Positions 1-11,400 of a stretch of DNA of 20,308 nucleotides are shown here, piece after piece. The number at the start of each line of letters is the position of its first letter. The first letter of the stretch is position 1. Position numbers and translations under genes: made by a program. Location: contig CAXNAD020000405.1 of NCBI GenBank assembly GCA_964200185.2, positions 1-20,308 of the forward strand. The letters are read 5' to 3'. The DNA is from Choristocarpus tenellus KU-1152. Taxonomy: Eukaryota > Phaeophyceae. Under the pieces are notes generated by a model, which saw only the letters and a list, made by a program, of their open reading frames with translations, searched no databases and was not told where the DNA came from.

Positions 1-683
1 GGTGTGTCATGGGGGGGGCGTGGGTGGGGGGGGTGGGGGGGGCGTTAAGACAATGCAAGGCCTTGGTATAGGAAATGTGACATTGACAAGAGTGCCCACC
101 ATTAGCTCCTCACCCACATCAGAACAAAGATAATGGTGTGGAAACATGTAACCTCTCCACAAGCTCATCATGTGAGTGATACCATCTAAGATGGTAGGTG
201 TTGTTGAGTTGTAGGGGCCCCTCTGACTGCCTTGTGATGTATGTGTTTTGAGCACTGTGGTTAGTGCTTGATGTGTTCACAGGTCGTCTTCTCTTCTATA
301 GTCTCACCCTTTTAGAAGCAAGATTAGGTGCATTTCAGGCATAGGCATAGTGCACATTGATGTTATCTATATATGCAAGATTTAAGAAGGCCTTAACATT
401 GAAAGGGATCAAAATTGTACCCCCCTCTCTCGGCAGTATCTCTCTGTCCTCTGTCTACTACAACACAATTTGAGAAAAAAATACTTCCCTGCCCTCAGTC
501 ATGCAGACCTACTATCGTCGAACCACATCAACAGCAAAACAAGCTAAGCATGCAAGACTCGTGAAAAGTTTAAAACATACTGGAGTGCTACATTTAATGA
601 GGATGTACAGCATACAACATATTTCTTTTTGATCAATAGAATAAATCCAGTTGTCACGCCGAGCCAATGGGACAACTCCTGAC
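1..683. other. Left-edge intron sequence of the PSME4 gene, no exon recognised
   Basis: The PA200 reading frame leaves exon 834-684 at a gtcagg donor in phase 1, and no later family segment (the C-terminal repeats or tail) can be read in any minus frame here. Positions 10-43 are a G-rich run, C-rich on the coding strand, like those before several other acceptors of this gene. The next exon may therefore start just left of position 1. Short open frames here show no recognisable similarity. Confidence 0.5.
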
Positions 684-2409
684 CTTGCAATCTCCCTGCA
701 AGCTTGAACGGGTGACCCATGCCCTGAACCAGCAAAGGGCAAAGCTCCCGAGCCATGTCCTCTGCACGTGCTGCCGTATCAGGGCTCGCTGACAGTTCAA
801 CCAATGCTGGACCGACCAGGCTAAGCCACTTGACCTGTTATCCAAAATGTGCAGGTGGTGAATGAACCCCTCAAAAAAGACACGGGGGCGGAGTTGAATT
901 TTTCAGTGCATTTGAAACAAAGATAAACCAATAATATCGAATTTTAAAATGTCATTTTTTTTTTGCGAGTATGAAAATTGGTAAAACCCTGAAAAAAAAA
1001 GGAAAAAAGACAAACTTAAGCCATCGCTTAAATAGAGTCTCTTCAAACATCACCCACTATTGTATTGCCTGCTCTCAGTTTATTTATGCCTGCAGGCTAG
1101 GATATTCCAAAAAGGAGATGACACCTTTAGGGGAAAGGAAAGTTGAAATCAACATACTCATCACTCAAGTATAGTGAAACATGTTAAAATGAATCAAACC
1201 AAGCAGGACCACACTGTATGGAATTTGACAAAAGTTGAGTACATGGATGTCTCAGAAGTCATTTGACATTCCCTCGGGGTAAAGAGTTGTCTCAACCCTA
1301 ACCCTTTACGGAAGATTAATATGAAAAGTGCAAAGTCAAGGCAGAGGATGATGCCTATTGGGAAGCAGAGCAGCGAGAGGGAGGCTACAAGGTGAGGAAA
1401 AAAATAGGGAAAGCAACAAACATGCATTTCAGATGGTGTTTCAGGGATTTGGAGGGGGTGGGGGAGGCGATGATCAGGTGATGAGAACACTTCAGTGAGG
1501 GTGAGAATGGAATCTGATCTATAATCAAGACGTTGCGAAGAAACACCTACGATGAAAGAACTCACCTCCCACCCCCCCCATACGGAAAAATGCAAAAGAT
1601 AGTCTATGATATCCTCCATCAGAGGTTTAATTTCTGCTGTGGTTTAGGCACGAGTACAGTTGGACAAGAAGATACTATCCAGTTTATTAAGTCAAACGAA
1701 CATCATTTTGGATTATGTAATTGTTATAATGTCATGTGCTTCCACTGACCTAGGACTTTCGAGACAGATTATTTGGCAATTGTATTATAAAATGTTGCTG
1801 ACTGCCCCCCCCCCCCCCAAAAAAAAAAAACGGTTATATTTCAACCCTTCCTTACTGTGTAAGACCTTGAACTATATTGCTTGGTGTTTTTTTATTTGGC
1901 TTGTACCCATCACCTGCACAGAGAAGTCGTTTCGCTTGTCACCACCGCCTTCCATTACTGTCTTGGTCCTTTCCTCAATATGGGACACAAGGCCCTCCCC
2001 ATCCCACCCTCCAGAGCCCTCAGAGCTGCCACCAGAGCTATCACATAAAATGAAGCGAACTGCATCCGACCTGTCCAGTAGAAACAATCACCCCCCAACA
2101 AGCACAGCCCAAGGGGCAACAAACCGTTCTAGATGTGTCAATACCCTTCACCTCCTGGTTCAAGGTCCCTTGGTGAGATGGACAACTATGGTCCTGTGTG
2201 CATCTGTGACACTTACAGGTCCCAGTACACATGCACATTAAGCAAGCAATTGGTGTACCAATAGGGTCTCATCCCATCACCACAAGAACCATCACATAAA
2301 CCAGAGTGTACGGCTTGTGAGAACAACATCCATCCCCCTTCTCGGCCACAATCAACAAACCATCTTCATTAATCTGAATACAATGAAGACATCACCCAGT
2401 ACTCCTCCC

Positions 2410-2447
<38 letters not shown>

Positions 2448-5400
2448 ACCCCCCCCCCCCACCACCACAACCCCAAAACACACNNNNNNNNNNATCTGAA
2501 TACAATGAAGACATCACCCAGTACTCCCCCCCCCCCCTCCCCCCCCCCATCTCACAGTCTCTACCAATTAGCCAACGCCAGTACTACACCAAGGAAACTC
2601 TGATCGATTCCAACACTCAAGACAATGACAAAATGATTTGGGGGCTTGACAAAGGTTTCTTCTTCTAGAATCAACAATATTTGCAACGATGGGTGTCAGC
2701 AGAAATGGTTGCCCATATTTTGGGGTCCGAGGAACAGTGCTGTCTAGGTCTACAAACAGGTAGTGCCTCAACAGGGTACCGGGGAGAGTCTCTCGAAGCT
2801 TAGAAATAGAGCAGGTAAAGGCCAGCCAGACACAGTGACTGTAGGGGGTACAATAGGAAGGAGAGCGACAATAGGAAGGAATGGCATCATACCACATCAC
2901 GCCAGCATCCATAATCAACACGAGGACAATGTATGCAACACTTTAACCTTTCCCACTCAACCCACATCGACAACAAAAAACACATACTGAAACAATAGAG
3001 CTGGTTAACAGAAATAACAAGAAGCACAACCCACGGGGTACCTACAAAACACAGTGGTGTCAGAATAATTCAATTGCTCATGTACGGTTTGGCTATAGAG
3101 GCCGCCTCTTTCCACTTTAAAAAGAAAATAACTTGAACACACAAGAACAGACCCAGCAACCCGCTTTCGAATACCTGATTGTACACCTTGAAGTAGAAAA
3201 AGTCTATTCTTGAGAGAGCGGAAATTGTTCCCCTACTCCTGTATATCAACACAGCAGGTGCATCCCCCCCTCCCGAAAAAAATAAAATAAATAATAAAAA
3301 ATAAATAAAAAATTCCCCAGCTGAAATCAACTCCCCTTTGTCAAAAACAAGGGCAAAACTCAACAGTTATCCCAGTATACAAAGGGGTTTTGGGAGCTTA
3401 AAGAGCAAGCCCATTGGCTATATGAAAGCAAGTTACTCCATTGGGGTAAAAAAAACTCACTTCTTACACAAGCCCCTACCCACAAATCTTGGTATGACTC
3501 CTCACCAGTCGAGGCTCCCCTCAAGGCCAACAATCTCCAACTCAGTCTTGAAAAAGTCAAGCGCAACCCTCCCGAGCTCCCTGGCTTCAGCATTCCTCCC
3601 CTCCCGAGTTGCTGCTACAGCAGCAGATGCAATCCCTGCTCCAACCTCTGCAGCTGCACAATCATAAGACCGTTTATCCTCATGGGCTGAAGATGCCTTG
3701 GCTGTAGCCACACCCTTGAGTAGTAAATCTGCTGCACTAGCTGCCATCAGGCTTGGGGGCGAGCTCTCACCCCTGTGACTGCTGATCAGAGCTAGCAGTA
3801 GGACCTTAATGAGACGAGCATTTCGTGCCCAGAAGAGTTTGGAGCGTGTGGCAAAGCGCTGGCGAGGAAACTGCTCAACAAGTAGAACATGAAAAAAAAA
3901 AGTTTGGGATCAAGGCAGGGTGGGGTGAGACAAGGCCAGATCGTTTTCAGAAATGAGAAAGGTTAAGGGGAGTTCTTTGAAAGTCTGATATTTACACACA
4001 AAGAAGTAGTTCAGCAGGAACCAGGGATGTGAACACAGGTCTACAAAAGGCAGTGGGACGCAGATTTGCCTGGGAAATTGAGGATTACTGCTGATTTAAG
4101 TATGCGGGGGTGGGTGGATTGGTATGGCAATGTAACACGTATTGCTGGCAGTGCAAGATAAATCCAATATAATCATTAAAATTAGTTTCTTTCAGTCATA
4201 CTGTACTGACAACAAAACCACAACCCTTTTTGCATTCTTGACAGGAGCTTGTTGAAGTGCTGCTTGGCGTGAGGATTGTAAGAAGATCCTTCCAAGAACA
4301 CCATTTCAAGATTGCCCCTCTCTCCTCTCATCAAAAAACATCTCAGCCACCTGCCACCACAAGAGGAAAATATCGTTTCCCCGCAGTTCACATCCCAATC
4401 CCACGCCTCAAACTAACCCTGCACAAACCGTTCTCACCAGCTCTCGCATGTCCCCCCTCCCAGCATCAGCCAGGACCTCCTCCACACCAAGAGACCACTG
4501 CTCTTTCCCCGATGCCCCCCCGCCCTCAGTGGCCTGCTTGCGGTGATTATGAGCAAGAGCTACAAAGAGCGATTTCAGAACCGTTGGCGACATCAGAAAC
4601 GCCTCCACATCACGGTCCAGTTGGAACTCCCTACCTCTGCCACCCCCTGTTGGGGTTGCTACACTGGCAAGAAGGCGGCTTAATGCACCCAGCGCTAGGC
4701 GCTGCAGGGGTTGCCCATCACCCTCCGACAAGCACTGGATAAACCACTGCCATACCAGTGGTGGTGGAGGCAGAGGCTCACCACCCACTGCCACAGATTG
4801 TGGTAGACGGGGGGGGGGAGGAGAGAGAGAGGGAGAGGGGAGCTCACCACCCACTGCCACAGATTGTGGTAGACGGGGGGGGGGAGGAGAGAGATAGGGA
4901 GAGGGGAGAGATGGGGAGTGAAACCCTTCCCTCTCCAACGTGTAAGGGCGAACAAGGTGCATTAGGCACCACGAGGACATGAGTCGGTATCGCCATCCTA
5001 CTGCAGCATGCGAGTTGAGCGCACAGGACTTGACACCAGTTTCCCATCCACATCGCATTGAGTCATGGGGGGAAGAAGGAGGGGGGGGGAGGGGGGGGAA
5101 GAAGGGGTTTTGCAATTATAGATCCACTGCAAAAAGATGATTATTTTTTCAACCACTGTTGTATCACCCCTCTTCCCTTCTACCCAAAAAATACCTAGTA
5201 GGAAGTTATAACTTCTTTTTTATTGTTGTTCATAACTATTTTTTTTTTTTCTCTGTGTTCTTGAAGACAGACTACAGCTACCCAGCTACTCATCCTGCCG
5301 GGGACAGCCATTTCATTCTTGGGACTCATCATGGTCAATAGTCTAGAAGGCATCTACAAAACCCCCGTAAATAGTTCTCATGCACTTCCACCCCAGAAAG

Positions 5401-8400
5401 TCCTCGTGCGATTTCTCGTGCGATTCAACAGCCCCTGTTCCCCCCGCCAATGACTGACAGAACCCATTGGTTGTTGTGTACCACCACATTCCAATCCTTG
5501 TTGTGCACAACATAGGAGGAACATTGTAAAACTGTAGCGGATCATTTTTTTCATTTTTTTCATTTTTGTTTCAAGACCTTTTTGCTGTAAAAGACAGCCC
5601 CGTGTGTGCGTTGGATTGGGACTACTGGCGCAGTGCTAGGTGGTGGTCAAGTTGAACCAACAAATGCCAACAAAAAACAAATGCGTACCGCTAAGGATGA
5701 AGAAGTATCACGCTACGTAGCACTAAGCATGCTTTGTGTTACAAGAGAGCAACTGACAGGGGGGGACAGGGCCCTGCTTACTGTAACCCCACTGGAAGAG
5801 GTGCTCTGAGTGCTAATCGATGTCATGCCAAGGTGGTCCAGAAGCCACAGCATCAGTTGTTCATACTCCTTTTGATCCTGAAGGTTTAGGAGGATATGGA
5901 TCATGTGAGGACAGCGGTAAATACCAACAACACAGGGGCATCACATGCAGTGACAGAACAAAATCACTCACTGAATAGCATACATGTATTATAAAAATAC
6001 AGAAAAAAACGCACACTGAATAGCATCTCTTCCCTTTTTACCCTGACCCTTGATGAGGAACAGGATCAGGAGACCAACGAGAAAATTGGGCAAACATTTC
6101 AAGCAAGCAAGTAAACAAACAAACAAACAAACAATGCACCGCCTTCTAGGGATACGTAGTACAATGCAAAAAGGAGGAAACAAACTTCATTAGCAAAACA
6201 GGCGGCATTCCCCCCTCACAGCTCAGGTGGTCAGTTGAATGCATGCTATTGGCCGAATATATATTTAGTTGTTCCCATTGGGAGAAATGTTGCTACTCGA
6301 GCCATGTATTTTACCACTCAAGCTCGACTTGACCACAGCACAACTACAAGCGCTTAACCTTCAAATAATTAAAATTATTCTTGCCCCTCCTCCGAACTCC
6401 TGCTTCTCTATGAGCCAAAGTATCTTAGAGGGTAGAGTCGTGTCCATTTGGGGACCAAAGTCCAATGTTGCGATTTTGATGTAATTTTGGCTATCGTGTT
6501 TGTTAGGAAGTGTCAACATCCTTGTTCTGGACACACATTTTCATAACATACACATTTTACCTACTCCGATATATTTTGGAGTAGGAAAATGTCATAGAAA
6601 CCCTGAGGGAAAGTGAAGCCACCAAATGGACAAACATGGCAAAACTCGTACCCTCTCTTAAAAAGACACTTTCACTCTTATACCACTACCAGAAGCATCA
6701 ATCATTGACTCCACTCTCTCACCTCCACCCGCCTGATTGGATTTGCCCTCCAGCTGGCCACATATGAAGCAAAAAGGATCTGTACCCTTGCTGCAGCCTT
6801 CTCCTGCTTATCAGTGGGCAGATGCCCCAGAGCAGCCTGGGAGTTGCACAGGGCACACAGAAGAGATCGCAGAAGCGGCCACTTGCCTGCCACATGCCTC
6901 AAGGACCTCTTCTGAAACAACAAGTACATAGCACCGGTCAGCCTCCGGTGGATTGAACTCCCACTAGAAACGTCACTTCCAAGATTGCTTTTTATCTGCC
7001 CTCCCAGACCATCGCTGCCACTGCCGAGGGTGATGCAGTCAATCAGACCCGGAATAGCATCGTAAACAAATGAGGGGTGGATTTCCCCCATCCTCTCTAC
7101 CCCATGCTGGGCCGCAGCCCGTACAGTAGCATACTCTGAAAAGGACAGCCCCACCAGGCCCGAGAACACCCCCGAGTACCCATCAAGGATACCTTTAGCG
7201 CCAGGCCAGACAGAAAGAGATGTGATAGGACGGCACCCTTTCATGACCTCTGCACAACTCTCACCAGCAATCCCCCCCCCGCTCCCTAGACCACTCTTGT
7301 CGTTCCCTGCTGGAGCCATTGAAAGCCGAGCCCAATCCTTAGTGGCAAATGCAATAGCCCGTGGGGCATGGGCAAGGCGCTTGTTGTGTTGGTGGAAGGC
7401 ACGATGCAGGGCATGGCCACGCGTGGTGGGCAGAAGCATGGAGCCAGCCAGGAGCACAGTTCGGGCATTTGCAGCTGAACCTGCATCCCCCTGCCTGGCA
7501 GCCATTAGGAGAGGCTTGAGCCTCTCCTCTGCTGCAGCATATGCCAGTGGGCTATACTGCATCCTTTTGCGCCATGCCAGTCCTTGGGTGACTGATTCAT
7601 ACCAGGAACTATTGTGTGAGGAACGGGAACATGATAACCTGAGAGCCAACCCCACCACCAGCTTGGTCACCTTGACATCTGTCGAAGCCAAGCTCGCTGC
7701 TCGTCCAGTTGGGACATTGTTGTCCATGTCCACATTCACACCATCTGCAGCACAGACCTCCAGGGCATGGCGTACAAAGGTTACCATCTCTGCACGGAGG
7801 CCAGCAATCACGTTGTGCAGTCTGGTATCCTCCTTGCCTCGCTCCCACCTTCCTTCCACTTCACCAGACGATGCTTTCAACCTTGAGAGAAGGCAATTGC
7901 CAACTGCAAAAAGGGCATCGTCCCGAAGCTCCCCCCCTGCCCCACCAATAGACGTTGCAACACTATCACCCGGGACCCCCAAATCAGCTAGCAGGCACAC
8001 GCACCCCCGAAGGGCATACTCCATGGTCTTTAGATTCTCACGCAATAGGCTGACACTCTTTCCTTCCCAAGCACCACCACCTGCCCCAGCAAGCGACAAT
8101 TCTTCCTCCATGACAGCAACAGATGGCGTGCCTAAGTTGTCGGGGCAGAAGATATCCCTTTGAAGCAACCTCATAGGTTTGACCAGGAAGTTCTCCATGA
8201 GCTCAGCTGCCAGTCGAAGCTCTGCACGTCCAGGTTCAACCCACCCAACACCAAGTTCCTCCCGGGGGAGGGGTTCACACAGTCGGCGCCACTCAACAGC
8301 TTCATGGGCTCCAGCCCACCGGTGGGGGGGCAGGGACCGAGCCTCGGCAAGACGTATCTCAGTCAGTCCCTGAAGCGACTTCCGAAGGACTTTCCGCGCA

Positions 8401-11400
8401 GCCTTGCGAACCCCTTTGTCTGAATGGGCCAGTCCTCCTGAGATCAAGCGCTGAAGGGCTGGGCCATGGGGCACCAATGCACTACAGCACCCCCTACAAA
8501 GGCCTGACAGTAAGCGTAGCCGCCACCTCCACAAAGGTTGAGCCAGTTCATGATATCGTTCACTGGAGGTATTTATCGTTGCTGCTGAAGCAGGGGGGGC
8601 AAGGTCACGGCACAGGACCGGGAAAAATGAGTTGGCAACAGCCACTGGGTTTGTGATTGCACACGCCTCCACAAGGCTGGCACAGTCCTTCTCGGCATCA
8701 GGCAGGGGACCTTCCTCTGAGACAAATCGAAGCACTCGGGCTGATGCATGTTGAAAGGCAGTTGAGTCCATCTGTGCAAACAGTTTCCTTACCACGTTGA
8801 TAACTGTTGGCATTACACGCCTGGACCCTCCTCTGCCACCACCGCTATGACCCCTCTTCATCCCAAGTCCTGCCATTGCTCCTGCAGTACCCATAGTGTC
8901 CTGCCCAAGGTCTCCAGCTTTTACCTTGGAAGGCCGGCTCTTGTGACGCAAGAGCTCAAAGACTCGATCAAGCAGGGCAAGGGCCCAGTCCAGCATCACG
9001 CTGTTCAAGCCCTCAGAGGCAGAGAACAGGTGCTCTGCCTCTTGCGTATCATCATCATGACTGAAGGTCTCAGAGTCTAGCCACCCTAGAGGTGGTGGCC
9101 GCCACGAGGTAAGGTCGTTGTTGTAGCTGTTCAGGGGGGAGGGGGGGGTGGTGGGATATCAAGAAGCGATCTAGAACAAAGTTTACTACAGTTGTATATG
9201 AATTAGATGAATTAGGTGAGGAGGAAGTCAGCACCCCAAAATAGGGTAGACTTCCCAAGACAAAATCAAAACTGTTGATAAAATATGGCACACCTCACAG
9301 AGTCTCCCTGCACTGGGATCCAGTCAAGCACTGCCCTATACAGCTCCATTGTGACCACAGTCTTGTACATGTCATTCGGATCAACGCCAGGGAGGGAGAG
9401 CTCCAACATTGCTGGGAGGTAGGGGGCCAAGTACGGCCGTGGGTACATCAGTGGCACAAAGATAGCCACCAGAGCCCTCAGAGCTTCTGGTGCCTGCAGG
9501 GCAAGGAGGAGAAGTCCATGGGGAGTGGGATCTTTTGTGAGGTCAAGGCTGGTGGGGAGGGGTAGGAAGGGGGGTTAGGGGGGTTGATACGCCACATGTT
9601 ATGCATGTTTGGTGCAACGTTTTTGCATTGTTGAAGTGGAGGGAGAGAAATCAGAGTGAAAATTAAGGAAAATCAGGGGACAAAACATGGGTCAAAAACC
9701 TTGGGAACTTGGGCAGATCAATTACAATAAACTAGCAAAAAAAAACAAATCAATACAATCCTCCACAACGTAGTTTCTACTTTGGGGGGTAGAGAGGTTA
9801 AGGTACTGGCTGGGCACCTCTTTCAAGCACGTGTTGGGAACCAGAGGTACATAATCACAAATTTAGTTAAGGAAACTTTGGTGCAAGAGTGATATTTCTG
9901 TACAAAATGACAAATTCTGGAGCTGTAAATAAATGACATAATGGAGAATTAACAGCTCTGAACATCTACTCCACAACCTGTATTTCACAGAGAAAATAAA
10001 ATCTAGAAACAGATATGACAGAATCAATGCATATTGAGCTTTCTCAACAAAAGCGTATCCCCAAAAATCTCTCATAAAGAATTCTCTATGTGCCTCACAC
10101 TGGTCCCCCATGACTTTTCTAAGGAAGCTAACAGCCTGTGACTGGAGCAACACTTTAAAGGTAAGAGTTGTTCCAACTTCGTTGAAAGTAAGCATCATAG
10201 GTAGCTGCTGCAAGGAGAAAGAGAACAAAGGAGGTCACATCAAGGATATTCGGCATAGGCTGGGGAAGTGCCCATTGTTGAAGCATACCTGGTGTGAATG
10301 GATGACAGAGGACACAGGGTCTAGTGCCCGGAGGATAAGGTCAGGGGAACTGGCTGCCACAGTCCGTGGGCTAATTGAAGCCAGCAATGCTAAGGACATT
10401 TGTGCCAGGGCGCTCGCGAAGGGATCCTTGGAGTACCCCATCTCATGCACCAAAGGCAGTAGTGCCCTGATGACCAGAGCAGCATCATCCTTGGAGAGAT
10501 CCCCATACATCCTGGCATCCTCAGGTTGATGGGAACACTCTACTAGGGATGACCGGCGGAACTCACGACGGGTGGATTCCTCTCCAATCCTCTTGGCCAG
10601 GGCTTCACACACAAAAACCAGGAGGAGTCCGAGGCTCCGTGACCAGGGTCCGGCATTGCTGGGGTGAAAGTAGGTTCGAAGGGAACGCAAAAGGCCGAGA
10701 AGGGAGAGTGCGCCATGGGACACAAGCCTCTTGGAGTCTCCTTTGGTATGCTCCAAACTGCTACCAGAGTTGAGGCTGTCAGAGGGAGGGATGATGGTGA
10801 TACTCACCTCTTCAACCTCACGGTCCTGGTTGCCCTTTCCCAGGAGATACACCAAGAGCTTGGCAAGCTTTCCAGGTGTTGCAGAGCCTGTAGGTGCAAA
10901 AGCTTGATACTGGTAGGTCACCTGACGGGACTCAGGCAACGGTGCAGAACCAGCCTCACCCATGGACACTGGTGTTCGGATACTTGCCCGTGCCATTGTG
11001 TAGATGTCGGGCAGGTAGGGACCCCAGTCAAAGTTTGCTGAGAGCTTTTTCCGAGCTCGTGCCAAGAGGATCAACCAGGTCCCATGCCACGCCCCACAAT
11101 GATCTACCTTTGCCCAGAGGCTGGGGGATGTGGGGGGAGTCATAAGGAAGAGGAATGCAAAGTATGTGAGCACTTTAAAAAAAATAGTAGCATTGGGTCT
11201 TGCTTTCAATACACATAAATTAATTATTGTTTCTATGATCAGAGTGCTCAAGTTAAGATGAAATAGACTTTCCATATATCACACTAATCCTTGTATCATT
11301 GGAGGCAAGACCACCATTTATAAGGAAAAGGTAATAATCTTGTTCTATGAAGGTTGCCGCAGCACAGGCCTCAGGATGAGGATGAGGGCACCAAAATTAC

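Larger units (their letters stand above)
5878..6722. other. PSME4 intron between exons 5 and 6
   Basis: The donor is gtgaga after the coding strand's GTGGAG and the acceptor is ccttcag; both are phase 0. It contains a caaa/caag microsatellite at about 6100-6134 and a strong hairpin at 6553-6591. No coding segment is recognised. Confidence 0.6.

Noticed and set aside
1590-1645. Minus-strand segment reading IKPLMEDIIDYLLHFS as another PA200 exon
   Set aside because: It resembles a PSME4 segment with KPLM, but the acceptor phase does not agree with the neighbouring exons and the match is short; kept only as a possibility.
1660-2241. Plus-strand open frame of 193 codons
   Set aside because: It runs through the C14-A12 homopolymer pair and low-complexity sequence, shows no motifs, and overlaps the minus-strand candidate exon 2070-1914.
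2317-2499. Poly-proline open frame across the C tract and N gap
   Set aside because: Caused by the homopolymer and gap, not coding.
2568-2921. Minus-strand 117-codon open frame as PA200 coding
   Set aside because: No convincing family alignment, and the reading frame is rich in Cys and Ser as chance frames often are.
4182-4391. Minus-strand open frame containing NLEMVFLEGSSYNPHAKQ as an extra PA200 exon
   Set aside because: Direct joining of exons 7 and 8 is already in phase and aligns; adding it needs a weak donor.
7222-8163. Plus-strand open frame of 313 codons
   Set aside because: It lies fully antisense to PSME4 exon 5, whose minus frame shows family similarity; the plus frame is a composition shadow without motifs.
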